A stretch of DNA of 64,000 bases from Antitrichia curtipendula (lineage: Eukaryota; Streptophyta; Bryopsida; Hypnales; Leucodontaceae): assembly GCA_951230915.1 (NCBI GenBank), contig OX579635.1:47864001-47928000 (forward strand), in the 5' to 3' direction. The stretch's first letter is position 1. Each line of letters opens with the position of its first letter. The position numbers and the translations under genes were made by a program. Positions 11,114 through 21,338 of this stretch are shown piece by piece. Below the pieces are notes generated by a model, which ran no database searches, was not told the origin of the DNA, and was given only the letters and a program-made list of their open reading frames with translations.

Positions 11114-12048
11114 CCCCTAAAGGTTTTTGACTATGTTTTCACCAAAACTGTTCCAGAACTGCCATTTCTAATACTAGTGCCAAATTTTAGAAAAAAAAAA
11201 ATTTTGCACACTTGTAGCCGTAGGATCTTGTAGTAAACTTGTTTAAGAAGATGTGGAAAAAATTTCAGAATTTTCCGCCAAGTGGATTGCAAGATAATAG
11301 CGTTTGAATTGACAAAAATCCTTTTTTTGTCCCTGCGAAAAAACGGGCAGCTGCCCTTCACAAGGTCACATTTGTATGAAAAAATGTCCAAAATGATGGT
11401 TACTCTTTGGATTTATTCTTCAAGGCAAGTTGGCTACATGATTGAAAAATTTCAGATCATTTGGAATTGTACAACATATAGGAAAAAATTAGTAAGTAGG
11501 AAGAAGTAGAGAATGATTCAAAACACTAAATTGTCAAGAATTTATTTATGAAATTGAAAAATGCCAATCCCAACAATTGTATTGTTGTAATAAACAATCT
11601 ACACCCAATATTTTTGTTTTTTTTCAAAAATATTGAAAATCGAGTTAAATAAAGGACTTCAAAGTTTATTTTAGAGTAGAGATTCCATAACTACCCTCAA
11701 ACTAAGAATCCTCATAACTTTTGACTCATTGATCGGAATGGAATGATTCAAAGCCTCCCACGTACATATAAATCTAAAGAACCAATTTCAGATTTTAGTT
11801 TTTTTTAAAAGTGATTTTTAAAGAAGTTTTTTTTGCTGCCCCGGCTGCCCGCCGAACAATGAAAATGACATATCATGCAATAACTTTTTAACGATGTAGT
11901 CAAAAGTTACGAAAATTGTTGGACCTTAAAGCTACTCCTCGAGCACATCTTATGTGAAAATTTCAAAGAAAAAAAAGAAAAATTCCGGTCATAGTGAGCT
12001 GCCCAAAATCGCTATGTTGTCAAAAAATGGTGTTTGGTCCTTTAGGGG
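11114..12048 (+). mobile_element. TTAA-flanked piggyBac-like element, subfamily I (935 bp)
   Basis: The left end TTAA|CCCCTAAAGG and the right end CCTTTAGGGG|TTAA form an inverted pair flanked by TTAA on both sides (11110-11113 and 12049-12052). It interrupts a copia gag whose zinc-knuckle part resumes immediately after. TTAA targets with CCC-starting ends are the hallmark of piggyBac; the Kolobok superfamily also uses TTAA. No transposase frame is present, so this is a non-autonomous copy. Close relatives lie at 45360-46377, 49387-50300 (inverted) and 57264-58176. Confidence 0.75.
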
Positions 12049-12052
12049 TTAA

Positions 12053-13900
12053 CTGCTTAGTAGCCATAGCTATAATAGCCATCATATTCAAAGGAGGACT
12101 ATCATTTCATCTACTAACAACTATGGTAAGCGTTCATCAAATTTGCATTCTTGCCACAAATGTGGTAGAGTATTTTATTGAACAGATTTAGCAAAATTTT
12201 ATTGGACATCATGTTCTAGGAAAATAAGAAGTTTCAAGCTCAAACTCAAGAAGCCCACACTATGGATGTGTCCACTACTTATACAATCTTGTAAGATAAA
12301 TAAATTTTTAATGAAAATTATATTTCATCTTGGCAAACCAAAAATTTAATAACTATAGCTAGATTGAATGTGTTTTGTTTCCAAGAGGGATCAACAAAGG
12401 TGATTTTGCTTGAGGGTACCACCATTACGTGCATGTGTATTATATTTATTCCTTTTGCACCTTATAGCTTGATTAGCTACCAAGATGTATGCACTAATGG
12501 TTTCATCTCTCGACTAAAATCCTATGTAGGTAAGAAACTCTAGTTTTTGTTAAAAATAATAAAATTATAGAAACAACTTTTGTTGCAGCAAATGGTTTGT
12601 ACTGGATTCCAATTCAATCACCCATTGTATCTAGTTTTGCTTTATCTTACAAAGATAATATAGTTTTTTTTTGGCATAGAAGATTGGGCCATCCACGTTA
12701 TACTTCATTCAAAAAAATTATTCCATATGTTGTTAAACATAATTTACAATCAGCAGATCTGAATTCAATGGCATTATGTCGAGCATGCATACAAGGCAAA
12801 TTAATTGTCAAACCATCTTTATGAAAACTTCCTCATTAATTGCTACCAATGCTTTCAAGGCTACATGGTGATATTTGTGGTCCAATAAATCCTATGTTTG
12901 AACCATTCTATTATTTTTTATTTTAGTTGATGTATTAAACAAACAATCACATGTCTTGTTGTTATCAATGAGAAATTTGGCTTTTGCCAATTTACTTTTA
13001 ATGTTGATCTGTTTTAAGGCTCATTTTTTCAATTATCCAATCAAAACATTAGAAATGGATAATACTCAAGAGTTTCAACCAAGATCTTTTGCAGATTATT
13101 GTATTCCAACAAGAATTGATTTGACATATTCAATTCTATATGAATATTGCTCAAAATGGTTTGACGATTTTTTTTATTAAACAAATTAAATTTATGACAA
13201 GACTATTGTTTCTTCATGCAAATTTGTTTGCATCTATGTGGAAATATGCAATTCTACATGTTGCAACTCTAATTTGACTCTATCTTTCATCTTTAGAAAT
13301 TGCTTTTTCACAAGAGCTTCTTCTCGAACATGTTTTCAATATATCTCATTTGTGAGTGTTTGGTTGTTGTGTATGAATTCCAATCCTGAAACCTCAACGC
13401 CGTACTATTGGAGCTCATTGACAAGAAAAAATCTATATTGGGTTTGATTCTTCAAGTATTATCCGTTATATCAATCCTTCTACTAGTATGTTACTTCATG
13501 CTTGTTTTGCCAATTGTCGATTTGAAGAAGACATATTTTCATCTTTAAAAGAATGAGCATCTATTTAAGAGCATTCTAAAGGCATTATATTCAAGGCACC
13601 TAAGACATTTACATTAAATTTTAATCTTTAGACATCTTTGGATTAAACGGAGGTTGTCAAAATTTTACATTTATAAAGGATTGCAGATCAAATAATTGAT
13701 GGCTTCAACAATGCACCAAGAATTACCAAAACTCCATTGAATGAAGCTCAAAATATCCCTGCTTGAGTTTCAATTCTAGAAACTCTTTGAATACCAATTA
13801 TTCAACCAATGGACAAATAGACTTGTGAACTAGATAAACAACCATGCAAGTACAAGACACGAGACAAGACAATGTCTAATAATACTATTTCTTCTATACC
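12053..13900 (+). pseudogene. copia gag-knuckle, pre-integrase and integrase remnants
   Basis: Visible in order are CHKCGRV near 12153 (zinc knuckle), WHRRLGHPRYTSFKK at 12680-12724 with CRACIQGK near 12780 (pre-integrase), an integrase-like EMDNTQEF at about 13050, and RYINPSTS further on (copia connector). Stops and frameshifts separate all of these, so no functional polyprotein is encoded. No reverse transcriptase motif follows. Confidence 0.72.
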
Positions 13901-13918
13901 TACATCAACCACTACTAC

Positions 13919-14660
13919 TTATTTGGAATTGCTCATATCAAACTCTCTATCCATGTCTAATATCATTGTAACTCTTGAGGGAAGAATTCTTGTTATAATC
14001 ACAATCATAATTCTTATGCCAATCATAATTTCAACATAATGAAGCACCGCATTTGATTGGTATTGAGGCAATATATCTATGTTCTTCTTTTCAAAGACAT
14101 CTTGATAATCCTTGTATTGCTCCAGAAGTGTAATTGCACTGATATTTGTGTTAGCCCTTGAAATTGCATAAACTGCAAATGTGATGCTAGTCTTTGCACT
14201 GTCAAGGATGCTCACAAAATGAGAATATTCAAGGCAAAAATCTCAACAATGATGCAAGATTGTATTTAAGATAGCAAGGGGTACAAACGATCAATGCTAG
14301 CGCTTCCTAGAATTTCAAGACTAAGGAATATAAGCTAAACATCTCTAAGTCTCAGTCTCGACCTCTATATATACTAAAGCGACTAAGACTTCTTCTCAGA
14401 CTCAATTCCTATATATAGACTTATGCAACTAAGACTTTTCTATGAGTTTGGAAGTTACTTTAAAAGTTTCTTCTAAAGTAAAAGCTTCTTGAGATCCTTC
14501 TATGTCTGTGACAGGGCTTTTTTTTTGGACCCGTGTCCTCCCTGCTGGCTTCATTGCAGAGGCCAATTTTGGGAGGGATGAAACCAGATTGGTCAGATTT
14601 CTGACAGTCTGGCGAAATTTCGTCCAAAAAAGAAGCCTTGGTCTGTGACAATTACACCAA
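13919..14660 (-). mobile_element. Ty3/gypsy-derived fragment inside the copia element
   Basis: Minus-strand translation of 13919-14215 contains LLEQYKDYQDVFEKKNIDIL, resembling the segment just before the reverse transcriptase of Ty3/gypsy pol (a DVF...LP pattern). It then loses similarity. Downstream to 14660 are TATATATA-type words and a TGTCACAGACCAAGGC motif that could be old LTR or leader sequence. It is a short, non-functional fragment. Boundaries are approximate. Confidence 0.45.
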
Positions 14661-14700
14661 TAGATAAACTTGCAAATCTCCTCACATTGACTATTTCATT

Positions 14701-15002
14701 TTGTACTTATCATCAACTTATATGTGGCACTGGAATGCGATAGCTCAATATTTTAAAACAAAAGATTCAATAGATTTTATTATAACAATTGTAGGGACCT
14801 TTGTTATCCTTCCATGGATTTTTTCCATTGAGTTTTATCATGAGAATGGATTGATAAAGGTACTATATTCTTTTTCCTTCATCTGTGGTTTTGTCCTTAA
14901 TTATAATCAAGGTTTTTTTGGAGAAGGTTTTAATGAGGCAACAATCGTATATCTTATAATATCTTATAAGATTACAAAAATGTTATGTCAAGTAAGGAGG
15001 AG
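14701..15002 (+). other. unrecognised open stretch before the 3' LTR
   Basis: An open frame of about 100 codons without a clear ATG runs up to the purine tract of the 3' LTR. It is hydrophobic and shows no copia RNase H signature. It may be chance. It ends at AAGGAGGAG, the polypurine tract that primes plus-strand synthesis in LTR elements. Confidence 0.25.
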
Positions 15003-15219
15003 TGTTAAAATATGCTCTCCACTCTAGTTCATTTTCGTTATAAAGACAACTAGGGATTAGATTAGAATCCCTAAGACTAATAATAGAGGAGGAGAATTAT
15101 TTATATATTCTCTCTCCTTAGTATATAGTTTAAAACCTACTTTGAATATATTGACTTCTTTCTTCTTGCGTACTTTGATTTTACAACCTTTTATAGTTTT
15201 GTTTTGTTTTCTATTCTCA
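15003..15219 (+). repeat. 3' LTR of the copia element
   Basis: Begins TGTTAAAATATG directly after the purine tract. It matches the 5' LTR in GACAACTAGGGATTAGATTA, CTTCTTTCTTCTTGCG and TATAGTTTTGTTTTGTTTTC. It is uninterrupted and so gives the empty site for the MITE in the other LTR. The 3' edge is uncertain by about 10 bases. Confidence 0.7.
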
Positions 15220-16227
15220 ATAGTAAACAAGAACTTGAGGCTCTACCTTAGGCAAATAACAATATTGATAGCAAGAAAATTAAGTAAAAATATTTAAACA
15301 AAAATAAATAGTGTAAAAATTGATAAAGGTGATTTAATGGTAGGAGCAAGTATTGAAACCGTTTTCAATAGTTGATTGGAAGTTGTTGATGAAGAATTTG
15401 AAATAAAACTTAAACACTGAATGTTTAAATAGAATAAAATTTAATACTGGAAAAAAAAATGAAAAAAAAATACAAAAAAATTATTTATTTATTTATGCAA
15501 CAAAACATGAAGCAATGATTAAAATATTTATTTTTCTAATAGTAGTAATTGTAATAATAATAATACATAAAAATCCTATTTCATATTATACTAAAAAAAT
15601 TATGTACAATATTTTTTGGATCCTAGAACAATTATTTGTCACAATTCTTTTAATCAATTTTCTAAAGGTTTTAAGATATAGATTTTGAATGTTTTCATAG
15701 GTAGTTTTGATAATATCTTGAACACTTGATTAAAACCTAATTAAGACCAATGACCAATTATTGGACATATAATTTTAATGAGGGATACAATAGCTACTGT
15801 TCCACATTGTGAGAAATTTGTGTCTTTATCATCCAAAACAAATCAAAGTTTAGTATCAACATCACTTGAAAAATTTTGTTTGCACTTCATCAATTATTAT
15901 TACTAATTGAAGATGAAATTATAAAAATTATCTCACAAATGTTTCAACGATAATTTTTGATTTGGTACTTGAATCAACAATCATTTGTTTCCTTACATTG
16001 CAAAACATAGTCATCATTTATTTTGCAAAATGTGGTCAGAGTTTAGTTAGGGTTTGGTTGGAGTAGAAATGTGGGGGTCTGATTGGACGGACTTCAACAT
16101 GTATTTATATAAGATAGTCCATTCTAATTCTGTCATTTGTTTTTGGCCCCAATTCTATTCGTTCAAACATCCAAATCTGTCCAAAAAAATATCTAAATTC
16201 CTTTAAGATTTTGACAAAATTAGTACA
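15220..16227. other. AT-rich spacer, no gene recognised
   Basis: No long reading frame, inverted repeat or recognised motif was found. Poly-A/T runs are frequent around 15450-15600. Confidence 0.5.
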
Positions 16228-16231
16228 TTAA

Positions 16232-16435
16232 CCCCTAAAAGACCAAGACCTTTTATTTGCCAAAAAACACTCAAAACTGCCAATCCTATAGCAAAGAGTA
16301 AACAAAAATTGAAAATTGTTTTATTTGCAAATCTAATTGTAGGTTCTTCCACCTAATCAATGTGAAAATGTGTGAAAAAAAATTCAGAAGCTTTGAACGC
16401 ACAGATTGTAAAATACACGCGTTTCATTGTAATAA
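16232..16435 (+). mobile_element. truncated TTAA element, subfamily II left end
   Basis: TTAA|CCCCTAAAAGACCAAG is followed by CAAAAAACACTCAAAACTGCCA, matching the left end of 46662-47524. Similarity fades after about 200 bp and no right end is found. Confidence 0.6.
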
Positions 16436-16771
16436 ATTGAAAATTCAATGTAATCATTGGTATCAATGTTCTAAGAAATAGTGTCAATGTTCAAATGTTG
16501 ATCACCATTCTAATTAACAATAATTTTTTACTTCATTAAATCTTTTGCATTTTGTTTGGTATCACTTGATTAGTATATATTCTAAAGGCCATCAAATTTT
16601 AGCTTGAATTGAATCCATCAATTGGGAACTTGATGACATTGCAAAGGATTCACATTATTTGCTCTTGGTAACAAATATGGGTGGGGAGGTCCTTTTTATA
16701 CTGAAATTTATTCAATGAATACTCAAAGAATATGGGATAACTTGAAAATGAGAGTTGGACCACTCATTGTC

Positions 16772-17181
16772 AAAAAGTAGGAATTGTGTTAAAACTATAA
16801 TTTTAGACCTCATTTTGGTATAGTAAAATAATTTTTTGCAAAAAAATTAGAACTAAAAAAAGTTGGTAAATTGAGTTAAGTTTTATCTCTAAATTTTTTT
16901 TTGAGATTTCAAGTCTCCAATCAAAAGTTATGGACAAATTTCAGAGAGGGGTTGGAAGGGAATTTTTTTTACATTTTCAAACATCTTCTTTGAAATTTGT
17001 CCATAACTTTTGAGTGGAAGATTGAAATCCTCAAAAAAGTGTAAAATTAAGATAAATTTCATCTTCTTTGAAATTTAACTTAATTTTTCACTTTTTTGAG
17101 TTCAAATTTTTTTGAAAAAAGTTATTCTACTATGCATAAATGAGGTCTAAATTTATACTTTGAACATAATTCTTACTTTTC
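16772..17181. repeat. foldback element, copy 2
   Basis: The outer arms are AAGTAGGAATTGTGTTAAAA and its inverted, slightly diverged partner. Inside are AGACCTCATTTTGGTATAGT opposite ATGCATAAATGAGGTCT, and TCCATAACTTTTGAGTGGAAG near the centre. The left arm is nearly identical to the middle of the foldback at 28080-28935. No gene. Confidence 0.72.
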
Positions 17182-18273
17182 AATTGACTTAGTATTGGAA
17201 TTGTAAAAGATTAAAAAAAATGCAATGTTAGTGCAATAACTATGCACGGACATGATGTTGTGTGATTATTGCACTAACTTTGTATATCTTAAATAAGCAC
17301 TAATGCTACATGAAGTTAGTCGTCCATTGCTAAACCATTGAAATCATACATATTTTGTCATGCATAGTTATCGTGCAACTTCAATACTTCAAATTGAAAT
17401 ATTAATGACATATCTAAACCGCATTGTAATCATAAATGGCAATATTGTATTGTATCAATATTTCTAAATGAACAAATGTAACATGAAAGCGGTGCTTGAC
17501 AATAATTGTATGATGACTAGTGATAATTCGTGATAGAGAAACTTTGTAATGAACAACTGGAATCATAGTAATAGCAATATTTGATATGGTTGGAGCTATA
17601 GCAGAAACACTCTCAATGAATTGAAAACACTAAAGAGCATATATTAGAAGGACGTAAAGTAGAAATACCTATTTTAGATAGCCCCCTTGTCATGGCTTTT
17701 TAGGTTGAACTATTCTGAACAATAGTTGGATGTACCATTCATTAAAAAAGATTCTCTATTTGTACCTTCTTATCCACTCATTTCTCTTCCTTCCTTGCTT
17801 AGGGAGAAGTGCCAAAGCTAACTACAATAAGTGAGTTTATGAGATTATTGGACTGAAATGGGTCCAATAAAAAATCCATATCCATATATATATTATTGAA
17901 TAAAATATTCATTCTTTGAAAAAAAATAATTTTCTTTTGCATTCTTCTTCATCCTTATGTTTGCACATATTGAACTCAGTTTTGCAATGAATTTCCCATA
18001 TTGTACAGGCTGAGATGTTTAAGTTATTAAGAATAGTTACTTCTACTTGATCATTTGTAAAACGCTAATGTGAGGGCAATTGGAGCCCTCATATTCAAAA
18101 ACCACGGTCATGGGTGCTTTGGAATGTTTTCAACACAGGTACAGGACAATCCTTCTAGGGTTAAGCCGGTTCTCCACTCAAACTACACAAAGTTGCCCAA
18201 GGGAGTTGGTTTGCTCAGCGCCAGCCAAAGTGATTTGATGCTCTCAACTGTGCCAAAGACTTGAGCTTAACCC
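17182..18273. other. AT-rich spacer, no gene recognised
   Basis: Nothing convincing is seen on either strand. A short plus-strand open frame (18070-18264) has no upstream coding context and no domain. Confidence 0.45.
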
Positions 18274-18277
18274 TTAA

Positions 18278-19017
18278 CCCCTAAATGAAATGACGGACCC
18301 ATGACCATTGATTTCAAAACACACTAGCCATCACTCAATTTGCTGCCATTTTGCAACTAGATATGTATGAAAAAATTTATATTTATTTTTCAGAGATGGA
18401 ATGACATGTCTTCTTTACTTCTTAAAAAATTTAGATTTTTTTTGTGAAAAATTGACTTTTTTGAGAATTTTTGAAGAGAAAGTGAAGAAAATCATATCAA
18501 ATAGAAAATTATTTCGAAAAATCAAAATTTTTCACCATGTGTGTATATTACAGTGATAAAAATCATGGTGTAAATTCAATTTCCGTGTCATTCTAATATT
18601 AGAAAATAATAGACATTGAAAATACATCCAAAGTTCAAATTGCAATAAAATATTCAATATTAGGAATTTTTCAAATTTCAAATTGGAGTAGAAACTAGAG
18701 TAGATGACCTTCATTTTGTTAGTTGGACTTTAAATTAAAAAATATCATTTTTGTGGAGAAATTTCAGATTTAGAGCAAGGAACAACAACTTCCCAAAATA
18801 CACTAGAATAGCATATTTCGTGATCCGCTTTTTTTACTAACTTCTCATTTACATGAAGAGAAACATTGAAAAAACTACAAATTCAATTTGATACTCTTCA
18901 TAACCCACCATGAAAGGTCAACAAGAAAAGCATGGATGAGAAAAAGCTTCCAATCTCTATACAGACCTCCGCATTGTCATCCAAAATCCACAAAATGGCT
19001 CTACCAACGTTCTAGGG
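18278..19017. mobile_element. probable TTAA element (740 bp)
   Basis: TTAA|CCCCTAAATG at the left and CTAGGG|TTAA at the right, with TTAA at 18274-18277 and 19018-19021. The right TTAA is shared with the next element, so the two abut. The terminal match is short (CCC.TA), so this call is weaker than the others. The interior is unrelated to the other subfamilies. Confidence 0.45.
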
Positions 19018-19021
19018 TTAA

Positions 19022-19641
19022 CCTCTAAATGCTCAAGGCCTTTTTTGAGCTTATAGGAATTTGCTCTAAATCTTCAACATTTTGATAAGTTGTATCAATT
19101 TTTAAAAATTATAACCGTATAAACTAAAACTAGCCATGTTAAAGATCGCACAGGAAAAGAAAACACAACAATATCACCTATGAATTGAAAGATTATAATA
19201 TTTGATCATGAGGGTGTTAAAAACTATGAAAGTGATTTAAAAGTCTTTCAATCCTCTTTTCATATGTCAAATCTATAAAATTGGTCACCAAAAAAATATG
19301 AGGATAAAGGGCCTAACATGCATAACCCCAATCAATTTATGTCTTCTCAAATTTATTCTACAGTTTTTTTTAAATGAATTTCTAATGTGATTTTTATCTC
19401 CAAGATCTAGTGTATTTGAGGCTCATTTCCAAGAGCCCTCATGCAATGGACACCCTTGCACAAAATCTTGAATAACCCCCCCCATGATCAATCATTTTCA
19501 AAGTCATATTTTTAATGCTAAAATTGAACTTCAAAAAGAATTTAAACAAATATAAACTACTAAAAATAGCAACTTGGTTAGGTTTTATTTAACTTCAAAG
19601 TATTATTGTCACCAAAATTTGGTGCCTCGGGCATTTAGGGG
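19022..19641 (+). mobile_element. TTAA element, subfamily III, internally deleted (620 bp)
   Basis: The ends are TTAA|CCTCTAAATGCTC and GGGCATTTAGGGG|TTAA. The left ~460 bp and right ~150 bp align with the ends of 51207-53254. Shared words include GAATTTGCTCTAAAT, GGAAAAGAAAACACAACAAT and GAAAGTGATTT.AAGTCTTTC. The ~1.4-kb gene-bearing middle of that larger element is absent here. It is the expected form of a deletion derivative that depends on a longer relative. Confidence 0.72.
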
Positions 19642-19835
19642 TTAAGTGCTCCGACGTCCAATTTGTGAATGATGAACAATTTCATATTCTTTATTCTTTC
19701 TCGTTGCTACTTGAATGGATGAAAGTCATTCTAATTTGTAGAGATATTACGGCAAGTTCTTGTCCTATCTATCGGTTGGATTTGGTACTACTAGAGTACA
19801 TATTTTTCTAAAATTACGAATGTGGAAGCACTTAA
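19640..19835 (+). repeat. dispersed repeat, second copy of 1240-1480
   Basis: It matches 1240-1480 up to AATGTGGAAGCA. The next bases are TTAACCCCTAAA, the start of an inserted TTAA element. Non-coding. Confidence 0.45.
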
Positions 19836-19951
19836 CCCCTAAATCTGCATTTAGAGGTTTCTATATGAATTCCAAAATATTCTTCTAAATATTACTTCAT
19901 CATGATTTTTCCCAAATCGTCAATTCTGGAGAAGACCCTGGACGTTTAGGG
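19836..19951. mobile_element. very short TTAA element remnant (~116 bp)
   Basis: The left end is TTAA|CCCCTAAATCTGCATTTAG; the right end is CGTTTAGGGGG, followed by TAAG rather than TTAA. It interrupts the dispersed repeat related to 1240-1480. Interior words resemble 1790-1855. Confidence 0.45.
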
Positions 19952-19973
19952 GGTAAGTTACAGTATGTGTTTT

Positions 19974-20264
19974 TCAACCGAGTGACTCCGTGAGGTTGGA
20001 TCCCGTCCCCTCTACACCAAGATGGAGAGCAACCCTAGTTGTTTCAGAACATTTCACAACTTTAGCTTGCTGAGATGTTGTAAGTTCTGCCTCGTCCACA
20101 ATTCTTTCAGCGTCGTCTTGCCGAATCGGATGCGTCAATCTTTTCGCGGTGGCGACGAAGCAACTCTTAGTGACATCTCGGATGAAGGACTTGGGCTCGC
20201 GTACTGATAAGGTAAGCTTGCCTGGGTACCTTGGAGAAACTGCTTGGCATGGAAGCTCGCGCAT
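19974..20264 (-). CDS. hypothetical ORF, 96 codons, possibly an exon
   Basis: An ATG at 20264 opens a frame of 96 codons ending at 19974, in a patch richer in G+C than its surroundings. The product is charged and soluble-looking (QDDAERIVDEAELTTSQQAK). I recognise no domain. The opposite strand also has an open frame, so this could equally be part of an unrecognised gene on the plus strand, for example 5' sequence of the pseudokinase gene. Confidence 0.25.
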   Translation of the reverse strand: MRELPCQAVSPRYPGKLTLSVREPKSFIRDVTKSCFVATAKRLTHPIRQDDAERIVDEAELTTSQQAKVVKCSETTRVALHLGVEGTGSNLTESLG

Positions 20265-21338
20265 TTTTTAGGGACTGAGAATCCGGGCAGAAATCAACTA
20301 GGATCAAGCTGTATTGACAAGAATTGTTTTCTTTTGTGATTTTTCAAAGTCTGTTAAGAGGATTCCTTAACGATACAGAGATAGCTAAAGCGATTTAAAC
20401 AAAAGTACCGAGTGTATGGATTTCAGCCTCCTTACCCTTCCTCTTAGGATTCGTATTATGGATGTCTTTGCAGCGCAAGGATCAGATCTAAACTTGACTT
20501 CATACCTGGTGAATTAGTAACCGTAGAAGCCGAGTGAAACCTGGAGGCCGCCATTTCGTAAATCTAACTGCTTCCTTTCCTGCAAGTATTTATTAGCACC
20601 CTTCTTCTAAGTGGATCTATTTTACATCAATTTTTGGAGCTTGCATAATCCGGTCTGTCCATTTGTTTGGAGATTTGCTCTTGCGATTGATATGAAATTT
20701 GATCAAACATAGGATTAGTTTGTATTACAGAGGACCTGGAGGAGGAAACTAGCATACTATAGATCTCTTTCCTTGGAGCCCGATTTGAAGACCACATAGA
20801 TAGAGTACCCCAATTGTTGGATGGGTCTCTTTGCAGGCCCTCGTAAATAAAAAATCTCTTTGTGATGACTTTGAAATGTTTGGTAGGTTGTGCAAGCTGT
20901 CTCTCTTAGGGTTTAATAGAGAATTTATAGACAAGGGTCCCTTAGGGTTGATCACTTGATCTCATTGACCTTCGGTTGTTAGCAATACACTAAAGTCCTC
21001 TATACTTTGGATAGGACGTCATTGCCAATACCCTATGTAGTGCAAGATCTGCACGGTGGTCCCATCTTTACTACTCGTGTCTCGTAACTTTGCCGAAGAG
21101 TTCATTGTTGTGCGCTAGGTTCACTTTAACATACTTAGTGGGTCAGAAGTATTCAGAAAATCAGCACATGTGATAAATTGGATATAGAATCCCTGAAGCT
21201 AATCCTTGCCTTGGACATCAGTGCAGGTGTGCATTTGTGATGTGCTCAACAATAGCTAGACACTAAGAACAACAAATACAGTGGCATCCTATGTAGGTGT
21301 ATGGTCGATCCCACCAAGACCACGTCCAGAACAGCACA
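20265..21338. other. upstream region of the pseudokinase gene
   Basis: Moderate base composition and no transposon ends seen. The kinase frame stays open upstream of its ATG back to an acceptor-like CTATGTAG|G at 21296, so a 5' UTR intron or a short upstream coding exon may lie here. I could not identify a partner donor with confidence. Confidence 0.35.

Larger units (their letters stand above)
7006..15219 (+). mobile_element. decayed Ty1/copia LTR retrotransposon with nested insertions
   Basis: Two diverged LTR copies bound the element (about 7006-7629 and 15003-15219). The 3' LTR is preceded by a purine tract AAGGAGGAG and starts TGTTAAAATATG. Internal remnants occur in copia order: gag from about 7794, interrupted at 8053 and resuming at 10677; a zinc-knuckle-like CHKCGRV near 12153; a pre-integrase WHRRLGHPRY at 12680; integrase core remnants at 12956-13180; then a connector to about 13900. 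The reverse transcriptase/RNase H part is not found. Frames carry many stops and shifts. Nested inside are a MITE (7127-7509), a CACTA element (8053-10673), a TTAA element (11114-12048) and a gypsy fragment (13919-14660). The element is inactive. Confidence 0.82.

Noticed and set aside
11114..11125. CCCCTAAA as telomere-like (CCCTAAA) sequence
   Set aside because: Single copies at element ends, always paired with an inverted copy and TTAA; no tandem telomeric arrays are seen.
20022..20207. 61-codon plus-strand frame upstream of the pseudokinase
   Set aside because: Overlaps a longer minus-strand frame; neither has a domain, and no splice path to the kinase frame could be shown.
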